Assembly (NCBI RefSeq): GCF_030246845.1
Contig: NZ_CP126889.1
Span: 4,459,001 to 4,523,000, forward strand
DNA: 64,000 nt
Source of the DNA: Enhydrobacter sp.
Lineage (GTDB): Bacteria > Pseudomonadota > Alphaproteobacteria > Reyranellales > Reyranellaceae
Reading direction: 5' to 3'
Position 1 is the stretch's first letter, and each line of letters opens with the position of its first letter. Positions 25,658 to 34,047 of this stretch are shown piece after piece. Below the pieces are notes generated by a model, which was not told the origin of the DNA, searched no databases, and saw nothing but the letters and a program-made list of their open reading frames with translations. A program made the position numbers and the translations under genes.

Positions 25658-26953
25658 TCACCGCAGCTTGTGCAGGTTCACGGTCCAGGTGGTCGGACCG
25701 AACGTGCCGCGCGAGTAGCCGCTGCATTGCGCAACGTTGTCGGCGCCGCGACGGCAGACGAGCTGGTCTGCAAACCAGTGCGAACCGTCGTTACAGGTCG
25801 TGTCGCGATCGTGCAGCCGAAGTGTCTGGCCGTCGAACCGCGCCTGGGCGGCGGTTCGGCAGGCGACGCGACCGCGCCGCCATTCGAGCTGGCCATAGCC
25901 GTTCGCATCGAAGCAATAAGAAGAGACGCCCGGTTCGAGCTGCATGCGCTCGTGGCGGAAGGGATCGCTGCGCCAGCAGCCCTCGAGGAAGGAATAGTCC
26001 CGCGTCGGGCCGGTCGGCAGGCGCAGACGATTGTCCGACGGTGCGCGCGGCGGCGGCACCGGCTTGGCGGGCGGCGCGATTGCGGCCTGGCTCGGCGGCC
26101 TGGGGGGTGCCGGCGGCGCGGGCGGCTTGCAGTCGGCGATCCGCTTCTTGAGCTCGCCCTCGATGGTCGACATCTCGATCTGCAGGGCCTTGGCGCGCGC
26201 CTGTTCGTGCGACAGCGAGGCCTTCAGGATCGGCCGCGGGTCGGCCGGAGCGGCCGGGGGCGGCGATGCCGCGGGCGGTTCCCGGGTGGCGAGGGCAAGG
26301 GCGGGCGTGGCCGGCAGCAGGTCGCGCAGCATCCAGACGCCGACGAGCAGCAGTGCGAGAAGCGGCAAGGCCAGCAGCATGGTGCGAAACCAGGGAATCG
26401 GGGTTGGTCCGACGATCGGCGCCGCCACCGGCAAGGGCTTCGGCGGATCGAGCACGGAGCGTCGCGTGGCGGCGGGTCTCGCGAGGGACGGCGGCAAAAG
26501 GCTGCTCGCCGCCTCCTTCTCGTAGCCCCAGCACACCACGACCGGTCGGCCGCCCACGAGAAAGACAAAGGATTCGGCCGGCCGGCGCGCGGCAAGCCGC
26601 AGCGACCGCCCAACCGCGCCGGTGTCCTCGCCGCTGCCGGCGCCCGCCAGGCTCTGCCCGAGCCGGTCGATGGCGATCAGGCCGCGATCGACCTGCGACA
26701 GGATCTCGCCGCGTTCCTTGGGATCGAGGTCGGCGACATTGCGGACTTCGCCGGCCCAGTTCGCGTACCAGTCGATGCCTTTGCCGTCGGCATGGAGCTG
26801 CGGCTCGGCCAGGAGATCGGCGATCTCGTTGCCCAGCCGCCGGCGGACGATACGGCCGAGCTGGATGGCCGAGTTGTGGAGCGGCTCGCCGCGCACGCCC
26901 AAGGGCCGCACGCCGCTGCGCGTGGTGACGATAAGCGTACTCTCGCCGGGCAT
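25658..26953 (-). CDS. SrfA-like single-pass membrane protein
   Basis: This is a 431-residue protein of uncertain family. Residues 1-160 include NSAIQLGRIVRRRLGNEIADLLA, WYANWAGEVRNVADLDPKERGE and SFVFLVGGRPVVVCWGYEKEA, which resembles the N-terminal part of SrfA proteins of SrfABC loci. A hydrophobic helix (TMLLALPLLALLLVGVWML) follows at about 191-210, then a Pro/Ala-rich stretch and a coiled coil around EQARAKALQIEMSTIEGELKKRI. The C-terminal domain begins YSFLEGCWRSDPF and has several cysteines. No SrfB or SrfC gene is adjacent. I am moderately confident in the family resemblance. Confidence 0.5.
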   Translation of the reverse strand: MPGESTLIVTTRSGVRPLGVRGEPLHNSAIQLGRIVRRRLGNEIADLLAEPQLHADGKGIDWYANWAGEVRNVADLDPKERGEILSQVDRGLIAIDRLGQSLAGAGSGEDTGAVGRSLRLAARRPAESFVFLVGGRPVVVCWGYEKEAASSLLPPSLARPAATRRSVLDPPKPLPVAAPIVGPTPIPWFRTMLLALPLLALLLVGVWMLRDLLPATPALALATREPPAASPPPAAPADPRPILKASLSHEQARAKALQIEMSTIEGELKKRIADCKPPAPPAPPRPPSQAAIAPPAKPVPPPRAPSDNRLRLPTGPTRDYSFLEGCWRSDPFRHERMQLEPGVSSYCFDANGYGQLEWRRGRVACRTAAQARFDGQTLRLHDRDTTCNDGSHWFADQLVCRRGADNVAQCSGYSRGTFGPTTWTVNLHKLR

Positions 26954-27006
26954 GGAGCGGCAAGCTTAACCGGCCGATTGTGGCGGGGCGATGGTGCGGC
27001 CCGGTG

Positions 27007-28863
27007 TCAGACCGCCTTTGCCCAGTCGCGCAGCACGAACTTCTGCACCTTGCCGGTCGAGGTCATGGGCAGGTCGCGAAACACCACGTGGCGCGGACAC
27101 TTGTAGTGCGCGAGATGGGCGCGGCAGTGGGCGAGGATCTCGTCGGTCGTGACGGACGCCCCCGGTTTCAGCACGACGAATGCGCAGGGCGTCTCGCCCC
27201 ACTTGTCGTCGGGTTTGGCCACCACCGCGACGTTGGCGACGGCAGGATGCTTGATGATCACCCCCTCGACCTCGATCGTCGAGATGTTCTCGCCGCCCGA
27301 AATGATGATGTCCTTGGAGCGGTCGCGCAGCTCGAGGTAGCCGTCCTCGTGCAGCACGCCGAGATCGCCGGAATGGAACCAGCCGCCCTCGAAGGCCTCT
27401 CGCGTGGCCTTGGGATTCTTCAGATAGCCCTTCATGACGAGGTTGCCGCGGAACATGACCTCGCCCATGGTCTGCCCGTCACGCGGCACTTCCGTCATTG
27501 TCCTGGGATCCATCACCGTGACGGCGTCCTCCGCGGCATAGCGGACGCCCTGGCGAGCCTTGAGCCGGGCGCGCTCACCGGGATCGAGCGCATCCCACTC
27601 GCCATGCCAGGAGCATATGGTCGCCGGGCCGTAGACCTCGGTCAGGCCATAGACGTGCGTGACGCGGAAATTCTCCTTCTCCAGCGCCTCCAGCACGGCG
27701 GCCGGCGGTGGCGCGGCCGCCGTCATGAACTCGACGCGGCGTGCGAGCGGCCGGCGCTCCTCCGGGCTGGCGCCGATGATGAACTGCATGATGATCGGCG
27801 CACCGCAGAGATGCGTCACGTCGTGGTCGGCCAGCGCATCGAAGATCGTCCTGGCCGACGCGCGGCGCATGCAGACCGACGTTCCGGTCACGAGCGCCAG
27901 CGTCCAGGGGAAGCACCAGCCGTTGCAGTGGAACATCGGCAGCGTCCAGAGATAGACGGGGTGCAGCCCCATCGCCCATTGCGTGGCATTGCCGTAAGCC
28001 GAAAGGGCGGCGCCGCGGTGGTGGTAGACGACTCCCTTGGGGTTGCCGGTGGTGCCGGAGGTGTAGTTGAGCGAAATCGCGTTCCATTCGTCGCCGGGAT
28101 AGTCCCAGGCATCGTCGGGATCGCCCGTGGCGATGAATTCCTCGTAGGTGGTGTCGCCGATCTGGGCGCCGTCATCGCATTGAGGGTCGTCGATATCGAC
28201 CACCAGCGGCTGCGCCTTGGCGATGCCCAGCGCCTCGGTCATCACGCGATGGTACTCGCGGTCGACCAGCAGCACCTTGGTCTCGCTGTGGTCGAGGATG
28301 AAGGCGATCATCGCCGCGTCGAGCCGGGTGTTGAGCGAGTTCAACACCGCGCCGGTCATCGGCACGCCGAAATGCGCCTCGTACATCTCGGGGATGTTGG
28401 GTGCCATGATGGTCACCGTGTCGCCGACGCCGATGCCCACCTTCTCCAGCGCCGAGGCGAGCCGGCGGCAGCGCGCGTAGGTCTCGGCCCAGGTCTGGCG
28501 GCGTGGCCCGTGCACCAGCGCGAGATGATCGGGATAGACCGAGGCGCTGCGCTCCAGGAACTGCAGCGGCGTGAGTGGCGCATGGTTGGCCGGCGTCTTG
28601 TCGAGGTCGCGCTCGTAGATATTGGCGCTGAGCAGGTGGGCCTTGTGCGGCGCCGGGCGCGACGTCGGCAGGCGGGCGACCGCGGCCCGGTTCTTCACCG
28701 GCCGGCGCAGCACGATGGGCTTGGGCGCCGGCGCAGCCTTCGGCGTGATCTTCGTCGTACCGCGCGCGGCCTTCGCGGCCGGCTTCTTCGTCTTGGCGGT
28801 CTTCCGCTTCGTCGGCCGCTTCGCCTTGCTCTTGCCGGTGCTCCTGCCTTTTCCCTTCGCCAT
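27007..28863 (-). CDS. acyl-CoA synthetase (AMP-forming) with Lys/Ala/Pro-rich leader
   Basis: This is a 618-residue ANL-superfamily ligase that activates a carboxylic acid through an acyl-AMP. Catalytic marks are LNYTSGTTGNPKGVVYHHRG (P-loop-like A3), YGLTEVYGPATIC (A5), FHSGDLG (A7), LRDRSKDIIISGGENIS (hinge) and MTSTGKVQKFVLR (catalytic Lys). It is close to the medium/long-chain or methylthioacryl/cinnamoyl group. The first 55 residues are a basic low-complexity segment (KAKRPTKRKTAKTKKPAAKAA) like histone H1 tails. I start at ATG 28863; the frame stays open 20 codons further. Substrate is unknown. Confidence 0.88.
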   Translation of the reverse strand: MAKGKGRSTGKSKAKRPTKRKTAKTKKPAAKAARGTTKITPKAAPAPKPIVLRRPVKNRAAVARLPTSRPAPHKAHLLSANIYERDLDKTPANHAPLTPLQFLERSASVYPDHLALVHGPRRQTWAETYARCRRLASALEKVGIGVGDTVTIMAPNIPEMYEAHFGVPMTGAVLNSLNTRLDAAMIAFILDHSETKVLLVDREYHRVMTEALGIAKAQPLVVDIDDPQCDDGAQIGDTTYEEFIATGDPDDAWDYPGDEWNAISLNYTSGTTGNPKGVVYHHRGAALSAYGNATQWAMGLHPVYLWTLPMFHCNGWCFPWTLALVTGTSVCMRRASARTIFDALADHDVTHLCGAPIIMQFIIGASPEERRPLARRVEFMTAAAPPPAAVLEALEKENFRVTHVYGLTEVYGPATICSWHGEWDALDPGERARLKARQGVRYAAEDAVTVMDPRTMTEVPRDGQTMGEVMFRGNLVMKGYLKNPKATREAFEGGWFHSGDLGVLHEDGYLELRDRSKDIIISGGENISTIEVEGVIIKHPAVANVAVVAKPDDKWGETPCAFVVLKPGASVTTDEILAHCRAHLAHYKCPRHVVFRDLPMTSTGKVQKFVLRDWAKAV

Positions 28864-28945
28864 GCTCGCTTCCCGTCCCGGAATGACGGCCCGCACTTTC
28901 ACACAACGCACGTCGTTCGCCAATCGTGCCCGATACGGTCAGCGA

Positions 28946-29092
28946 TTACGACAGATGGGCGCTGTAGGATCCCAGCAGGCTCTGGAACAGCGGATTCGAA
29001 CGCCACCAGAGACCGATCTCCCGCACGAACACGTTGAAGGCGCGCTGCGGTCCGGCCGCGACACGCAAGGAGACGAGGATGCGCGACGTCAT
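28946..29092 (-). pseudogene. truncated SRPBCC/AHSA1-type protein, partner of the ArsR gene
   Basis: This 48-codon frame starts by ATGA overlap with the ArsR gene and reads TSRILVSLRVAAGPQRAFNVF followed by VREIGLWWRSNPLFQS. That is the N-terminal strand and helix of AHSA1-type SRPBCC proteins, normally about 150 aa. A TAA then follows LLGSYSAHLS, and the next 80 bp up to the acyl-CoA synthetase start do not continue the domain in any frame I can read. I infer a deletion that removed about two thirds of the gene. ArsR plus SRPBCC is a common pair, so the remnant is expected here. Confidence 0.7.
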
Positions 29093-29421
29093 CGCCCGCG
29101 TTCGAGATGCGCCTCGAAAGCGGGGAGCTGCTCGGTCCAGACCCGCTCGGTCTGTTCCAGCCAGGCTTTCAGGGTCGCCATGGGGCCGGGCTTCAGGGTG
29201 TAGATGCGGATCCGGGCATCGAATTCGGGATGTGCCTCCTCGATCAATCCGCCCGCCTTCAAGGTGCGGAGGTGCCGACTGAGGGCGGAGGGGTTGAGCC
29301 CGACTCCCGCCGCAAGCTCACCGGCGCGTCGCGGGCGGTCGCGCAGGAGCTCGATCACCCGCCGCCGATGCGGATCGGCGAGCGCGGCCAACGTCCGGTC
29401 CAAGTCGGACGCGGCGCTCAA
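29089..29421 (-). CDS. ArsR family transcriptional regulator
   Basis: This is a 110-residue winged-helix repressor. It shows RTLAALADPHRRRVIELLRDRPRRAGELAAGVGL and the recognition helix NPSALSRHLRTLKAGGLIEE, then ARIRIYTLKPGPMATLKAWLEQTERVW. The cysteine metal-site (ELCVCDL) of ArsR/SmtB is absent, so it belongs to the metal-independent group usually paired with an SRPBCC protein. The start is a TTG at 29421 that overlaps the VOC stop (TTGA), with GAAGG upstream. It probably regulates its own VOC-ArsR transcript. Confidence 0.86.
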   Translation of the reverse strand: MSAASDLDRTLAALADPHRRRVIELLRDRPRRAGELAAGVGLNPSALSRHLRTLKAGGLIEEAHPEFDARIRIYTLKPGPMATLKAWLEQTERVWTEQLPAFEAHLERGR

Positions 29422-29876
29422 ATCGTGCCTTCGACCTTGAATCCCGTCACCCGCTCCATTTCCTCCCGCGACACGCGGCGCACCGTCTGGCCGAACGTCC
29501 ACAGGTGCCCCTCGGGATCGCGTGCGCGGTATGTTCTATCGCCGTAGAATTGGTCCGTCGGTTCCTGGACGATCTCTGCGCCGACGGCGCGTGCCCGGGC
29601 GCAGTGGGCGTCGATGCCTTCGTTGAGCTGGACATGGACCGACTGGGTGTTCTTGCCGCCCAGCACGGCGGGGCTGGCGACCGAATCGCACCACTGCGAC
29701 CCGACATAGATCAGACCGTCGCCGAATCGCATCTCGGCGTGACCCACATTGCCATCCTTGTCGGTGACCAGCAGGCTCCGCTCGAAGCCGAAAGCTTTCT
29801 CCAACCAGTCGAGCGCCGCCCACGGGTCCCTGTAGTAGACGCCCGATGTCAAGGTCGGGCGGCGGAAGTCGTTCAT
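29418..29876 (-). CDS. VOC family (glyoxalase/bleomycin resistance) protein
   Basis: This is a 152-residue protein of the PhnB-like vicinal oxygen chelate group. It shows TSGVYYRDPWAALDWLEKAFGFE at the N-terminus, HAEMRFGDGLIYVGSQW and, near the C-terminus, QEPTDQFYGDRTYRARDPEGHLWTFGQ, typical of YdcJ/PhnB VOC proteins. It may be a non-catalytic or isomerase-type member. It is first in a VOC-ArsR-SRPBCC transcript driven from the region at 29880-29930. Confidence 0.85.
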   Translation of the reverse strand: MNDFRRPTLTSGVYYRDPWAALDWLEKAFGFERSLLVTDKDGNVGHAEMRFGDGLIYVGSQWCDSVASPAVLGGKNTQSVHVQLNEGIDAHCARARAVGAEIVQEPTDQFYGDRTYRARDPEGHLWTFGQTVRRVSREEMERVTGFKVEGTI

Positions 29877-29896
29877 ATGCAGCTCGTTTACGATTT

Positions 29897-29928
29897 AAGA
29901 AATATTTCACTTGAGGAAGAAATATGTC
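29897..29928. promoter_or_regulatory. tandem palindromic operator candidate upstream of VOC-ArsR
   Basis: GAAATATTTC (29899-29908) is a perfect 10-bp palindrome. GAAATATGTC (29919-29928) differs at one position, exactly 20 bp away. AAGAAATAT occurs in direct order at 29897 and 29917. The AT-rich block stands out in a GC-rich sequence. It is a reasonable binding site for the ArsR regulator encoded at 29089. Confidence 0.5.
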
Positions 29929-30048
29929 AAGGCGCAAGACGGGAAGGCCGGCGACGATGCGTACCGCTTGCAAAAACGACGCGCCCGATGGGAGTTCCGC
30001 CAGCAACTCCCCCCAACTAATGTACTGGCGGGACAGGAGGAAATGATC

Positions 30049-31956
30049 ATGGCCAGCGGCGACAGGTATCGCGCGGTGCATGCGCGCTCGCTGAAGGATC
30101 CGGAAGGTTTCTGGGCCGAGCAGGCGGAGACGATCGACTGGACCAAGCGCTGGGACAAGGTGCTCGATTCGTCGCGGGCGCCGTTCTATGGCTGGTACGT
30201 GGGCGGTGAGCTCAATGCCTGCCACAATGCGCTCGACCGTCATGTCGAGAACGGCCGCGCCGACCAGACGGCGCTGATCTACGATTCCCCGGTCACCGAC
30301 ACCAAGAGGAGCTTCACCTACCTGGAGCTGCGCGATCACGTGGCCCGGCTCGCCGGCGCCATCGCCGCACAGGGTGTCGGCAAGGGCGATCGTGTGATCA
30401 TCTACATGCCGATGATTCCCGAGGCGGTGATGGCGATGCTCGCCTGCGCCCGGCTGGGTGCGGTGCATTCCGTGGTGTTCGGCGGCTTCGCCGCCAAGGA
30501 GCTGGCCAGCCGCATCGACGATTGCCAGCCCAAGCTCGTGCTCACGGCCTCCTGCGGCGTCGAGCCGGCGCGTATCGTCGCCTACAAGCCCATGCTCGAC
30601 GAAGCGATCGAGCAGGCGAGGCACAAAGTGTCGAAGGTCATCGTCTTCCAGCGGCCGCAGGGACCGGCGACGCTGGTGAAGGGCCGCGACCTCGACTGGA
30701 CGGAAACGGTTGCCGCCGCCGCGCCGCACGGCTGCGTGCCGGTGAGGGCCACCGATCCGCTCTACATCCTCTACACATCCGGAACGACCGGCTTCCCCAA
30801 GGGCGTGGTGCGCGATACCGGCGGTTACTGCGTGGCGCTCTACTGGTCGATGAAGAACCTCTACGGTGTCGAGCCGGGGGAGGTGTGGTGGTGCGCCTCG
30901 GACGTGGGCTGGGTCGTCGGCCACAGCTACATTGTCTACGGCCCGCTGATCTACGGCTCGACCTCGATCCTCTATGAAGGCAAGCCGGTCGGCACGCCCG
31001 ATGCCGGTGCCTTCTGGCGCGTGATCTCCGAGCACAAGGCGGTGGCGCTGTTCACCGCCCCGACTGCCTTCCGCGCCATCAAGCGCGAGGATCCCGAGGG
31101 CAAGCTCCTCAAGAAGTACGACCTCTCGAAGTTCCGCACGCTCTTCCTCGCCGGCGAGCGCGGCGATCCGCCGACCATCGAATGGGCGCAACGGCTGCTC
31201 GGCGTGCCGGTGGTCGATCACTGGTGGCAGACCGAGACCGGCTGGGTGATCTGCGGCAACTTCGTCGGGCTCGATCCGATGCCGATCAAGCCGGGATCGT
31301 GCTCGGTGCCGGCCCCCGGCTGGCATCTCGAGGTGCTGGACGAGAACGGCCATCCCATGAAGCGCGGCCAGGTGGGCGCGATCGCCGCCAGGCTGCCGCT
31401 GCCGCCGGGTACGTTTCCGACGCTGTGGAACGCCGACGAACGCTACAAGCAGGGCTATCTCACCGAGTTCCCGGGCTACTACAAGACCGGCGATGCGGGC
31501 TTCATCGACGAGGACGGCTACGTCTCGGTGATGACGCGCGTCGACGACGTGATCAACGTCGCCGGCCACCGGCTGTCGACCGGCCAGATCGAGGAGGTGC
31601 TGGGTGCGCACGACGACGTCGCCGAATGCGCGGTGATCGGCGTCGCCGACGAGCTCAAGGGACAGGTGCCGCTGGGCTTCGTGGTGCTGAAGGCCGGCGT
31701 CGACCGGCCGGACCGGGAGATCGCGAACGAGATCGTGCAGATGGTGCGAGACCGCATCGGTCCGGTCGCCTTCTTCAAGAGCGCCCTGGTCGTGCAGCGC
31801 CTGCCCAAGACGCGCTCGGGCAAGATCCTGCGCGGCACCATCCAGAAGATGGCCGACAACCAGCCGTGGACCATGCCGGCCACCATAGAGGACCCGGTCG
31901 TACTGGAGGAGATCAAGGACGGCCTGAAGGCCGCCGGCTATGCGGCGAAGGGATGA
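30049..31956 (+). CDS. propionyl-CoA synthetase-like acyl-CoA ligase (PrpE group)
   Basis: This is a 635-residue acetyl/propionyl-CoA synthetase. The core is LYILYTSGTTGFPKGVVRDTGGYCVALYWSMKNLYGVEPGEVWWCASDVGWVVGHSYIVYGPL, characteristic of PrpE, with VDHWWQTETGW (A5), GYYKTGDAG (A7) and the catalytic Lys in PKTRSGKILRGTI. The N-terminal domain has FWAEQAETIDWTKRW. I start at the second ATG (30049), 8 nt after AGGAGG; the first ATG is too close. It activates propionate, likely for the methylcitrate or methylmalonyl route. A REP-like repeat separates it from the dehydrogenase downstream. Confidence 0.9.
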   Translation: MASGDRYRAVHARSLKDPEGFWAEQAETIDWTKRWDKVLDSSRAPFYGWYVGGELNACHNALDRHVENGRADQTALIYDSPVTDTKRSFTYLELRDHVARLAGAIAAQGVGKGDRVIIYMPMIPEAVMAMLACARLGAVHSVVFGGFAAKELASRIDDCQPKLVLTASCGVEPARIVAYKPMLDEAIEQARHKVSKVIVFQRPQGPATLVKGRDLDWTETVAAAAPHGCVPVRATDPLYILYTSGTTGFPKGVVRDTGGYCVALYWSMKNLYGVEPGEVWWCASDVGWVVGHSYIVYGPLIYGSTSILYEGKPVGTPDAGAFWRVISEHKAVALFTAPTAFRAIKREDPEGKLLKKYDLSKFRTLFLAGERGDPPTIEWAQRLLGVPVVDHWWQTETGWVICGNFVGLDPMPIKPGSCSVPAPGWHLEVLDENGHPMKRGQVGAIAARLPLPPGTFPTLWNADERYKQGYLTEFPGYYKTGDAGFIDEDGYVSVMTRVDDVINVAGHRLSTGQIEEVLGAHDDVAECAVIGVADELKGQVPLGFVVLKAGVDRPDREIANEIVQMVRDRIGPVAFFKSALVVQRLPKTRSGKILRGTIQKMADNQPWTMPATIEDPVVLEEIKDGLKAAGYAAKG

Positions 31957-31962
31957 TCGTCC

Positions 31963-32015
31963 GGACCGCGCGCATCTTGCGCGCCTCTCATGAGCGAGCC
32001 GGAGGCTCGCGGTCC
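31963..32015. repeat. REP-like palindrome, copy 2 of 5
   Basis: GGACCGCGCGCATC opens the element and GGAGGCTCGCGGTCC ends it. Two inner hairpins are visible (GCGCGC-ATCTT-GCGCGC and GCGAGCC-GGA-GGCTCGC), enclosed by GGACCGC/GCGGTCC. It is identical to the copy at 57421 except for 3 extra bases. Confidence 0.85.
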
Positions 32016-32053
32016 AAAAGAGCTCGAGCGAGTGAAGAAGAAGGAACGAGCGT

Positions 32054-33568
32054 ATGACTCTCGACATCAACCGCCGGGATCTCGCCGTCGGCATCGTGGG
32101 CACCGGCGCGATGGGACGCGGGATCGCGCAGGTGACGGCGCAGGGCGGCATCAAGGCGGTCCTGTTCGACGCCGCCGAAGGCGGCGCGGCCAAGGCCAGG
32201 GCGGGCATCGTCGACATTCTCAAGGGGCTGGCCGCCAAGGGACGGCTCACGGATGCCGATGTCGCTAGTGCAGAGGGCAACCTCGCCGTCGCGGACAAGC
32301 TCGAGGACCTCGAGGGCTGTCACGTCGTCGTCGAGGTGGTGTTCGAGAATCTCGACGTCAAGCGCAAGCTGTTCGGCGAGCTCGAAGCCGTGGTGGCGCC
32401 GGAGACCATCCTCGCCTCCAACACCTCGTCGATCCGCATCGCCTCGATTGCGCGTTCCCTGAAACACCGCGAGCGTGTCTGCGGCATGCACTATTTCAAT
32501 CCCGTGCCGCTCATGAAGCTGGTCGAGGTGATCCGTACCGCCGATACCGCGCCGTGGGTGGTCGACGCTATGGTGGCGCTCGGCAAGCGCCAGACCCGCG
32601 TGCCAGTCGTGGTGGGCGACACGCCGGGCTTCCTGGTCAATCTCGGCGGCACGGCGATCGGCACCGAGGGGCTGCGTATCCACCAGGAGGGTCGCGCGAC
32701 GGTGAGCCAGATCGACGCCGTCATGCGCGACACCTGCGGCTTCCGCATGGGGCCGTTCGAGCTGATGGACCTGACCGGCATCGACGTCAACTTTCCGGCG
32801 CGCAACATCATCTACGAGGGCTTCTTCCACGACCGGCGCATGACGCCGAGCCCCTATCACGAGAGCCTTTATGCGGCCGGCAAATTCGGGCGCAAGACCG
32901 GCGCGGGCTGGTACGACTACGATGCCAAGGGCGCGAAGGTCGATCCGGGCGCCGACCATGTGCCGTCGGTCGTGCCGGCGACGAGCGTGGTGGTGATGGA
33001 CAGCCACAACGAGAAGCTCGTCAGCCTCGTCGTGTCCTCGGGCGCAAAGCCGCTGGCCGTGGACGACGGCCGCAGCCCGATCCTGGTGGCGCCCGTCGGC
33101 AAGGATTGCACGACGGTCGTCGCCGAGCGCGGCCTCGACCGCCGTCGCACCGTGGCGGTCGATCTGACCGGCGACATCGCCCGGCGCCTGACCATCATGA
33201 CCGCGCCCGGCGCCGACGATCTGGTGCGCGACGCGGCGGCCGCGATCCTGACCCGCTCCGGCGCCAAGGTGACGCTGATCAAGGATTCGCCGGGCTTCAT
33301 CGCCCAGCGCATGTGCGCGATGATCGCCAATCTCGGCTGCGAGATGGCGATGATCGGCATCGCCTCGGCGGCCGACGTCGACACCGCCATGACGCTTGGC
33401 CTCAACTATCCGCGCGGCCCGCTGGCGCTCGCCGACTGGCTGGGAGTCAGGAACTGCCACGAGACGCTGGTCCAGATCCAGGCCATCACCGGCGACGACC
33501 GCTACCGCCCCAGCCAGTGGCTGCGTCGCCGCGCCCTGCTCGGCCTCAGCGCGACGACGCCGGAGTAG
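32054..33568 (+). CDS. 3-hydroxyacyl-CoA dehydrogenase with duplicated C-terminal domain
   Basis: This is a 504-residue NAD-dependent dehydrogenase. The Rossmann motif is GIVGTGAMGRGIAQVTAQGG; the catalytic histidine is in MHYFNPVPLMKLVEVIR, and NTSS in ASNTSSIRIASI. A second HCDH-type C-terminal domain follows at about 400-500 (SPGFIAQRMCAMIANLGCEMAMIGIASAADVDTAM), the layout of PaaH/3-hydroxybutyryl-CoA dehydrogenases. Start ATG 32054 follows AAGAAGGAACGAG. It probably acts in short-chain or aromatic (phenylacetate-like) acyl-CoA degradation. It lies downstream of the propionyl-CoA ligase. Confidence 0.9.
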   Translation: MTLDINRRDLAVGIVGTGAMGRGIAQVTAQGGIKAVLFDAAEGGAAKARAGIVDILKGLAAKGRLTDADVASAEGNLAVADKLEDLEGCHVVVEVVFENLDVKRKLFGELEAVVAPETILASNTSSIRIASIARSLKHRERVCGMHYFNPVPLMKLVEVIRTADTAPWVVDAMVALGKRQTRVPVVVGDTPGFLVNLGGTAIGTEGLRIHQEGRATVSQIDAVMRDTCGFRMGPFELMDLTGIDVNFPARNIIYEGFFHDRRMTPSPYHESLYAAGKFGRKTGAGWYDYDAKGAKVDPGADHVPSVVPATSVVVMDSHNEKLVSLVVSSGAKPLAVDDGRSPILVAPVGKDCTTVVAERGLDRRRTVAVDLTGDIARRLTIMTAPGADDLVRDAAAAILTRSGAKVTLIKDSPGFIAQRMCAMIANLGCEMAMIGIASAADVDTAMTLGLNYPRGPLALADWLGVRNCHETLVQIQAITGDDRYRPSQWLRRRALLGLSATTPE

Positions 33569-34002
33569 CGATTCTTGATGCTATTTGCTCGCTGCGTCAC
33601 CTTGTGCCTCGATATCGACTGTTCGCCCTTTGACCAGAAGCACAGGCATACCGTCCGCACACGCAGTTCTCGCAACGGAAAAACGCAGTTCCTTTTTTTT
33701 AGATCGGTAGAGCGAATGACAACCGTGTCGTCCTTATAGAAAAGCACCACGGTCGGCTCACCGCCGAGAGAGCGGGCATCGGCCAGCTTCCTGAAGAAGA
33801 CTGGACCAAGCAATTCCTGAAGAACGTGGTCGGATGAATCGGGCTCAATCGTGCAAGCCAACGCTACTGGCCCTGCATGATCCTTGTGTGCATATGCGAG
33901 GATTGAGCTTGGGCCTGGAGGTTCGTTCAGCGACCACCCCGGACACCAGCGACCGAACGGTCGCGCTGCCGAGCATGATTGATAAGGCTGAGCAGACCCA
34001 GT
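33569..34002. other. intergenic stretch of lower GC, possible eroded gene on minus strand
   Basis: About 430 bp carries no convincing gene. The minus strand stays open from 34047 down to 33502 (181 codons), and its middle looks protein-like (LLGPVFFRKLADARSL; EPTVVLFYKDDTVVIRSTDL), but there is no ribosome-binding site, the first ATG abuts the toxin start (CATATG), and the end runs antisense into the dehydrogenase. A direct repeat ACGCAGTTC (33661, 33683) and a T8 run at about 33693 lie within. I regard it as remnant or low-expression sequence. Confidence 0.3.
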
Positions 34003-34020
34003 TGTAAACTGCGGTTTACA
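34003..34020. promoter_or_regulatory. operator-like palindrome before the toxin-antitoxin genes
   Basis: TGTAAAC (34003-34009) and GTTTACA (34014-34020) form a perfect 7-bp inverted repeat with a 4-nt centre (TGCG), 27 bp before the toxin ATG. HigBA-type modules are normally autorepressed through such a site bound by the antitoxin. Confidence 0.6.
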
Positions 34021-34047
34021 GATGCAGGCCGTAAGCCATAGTGGCAT

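Noticed and set aside
29536..32298. Minus-strand open frame of 920 codons
   Set aside because: It lies antisense to the propionyl-CoA synthetase-like gene and extends out of frame into VOC; no domain is recognisable.
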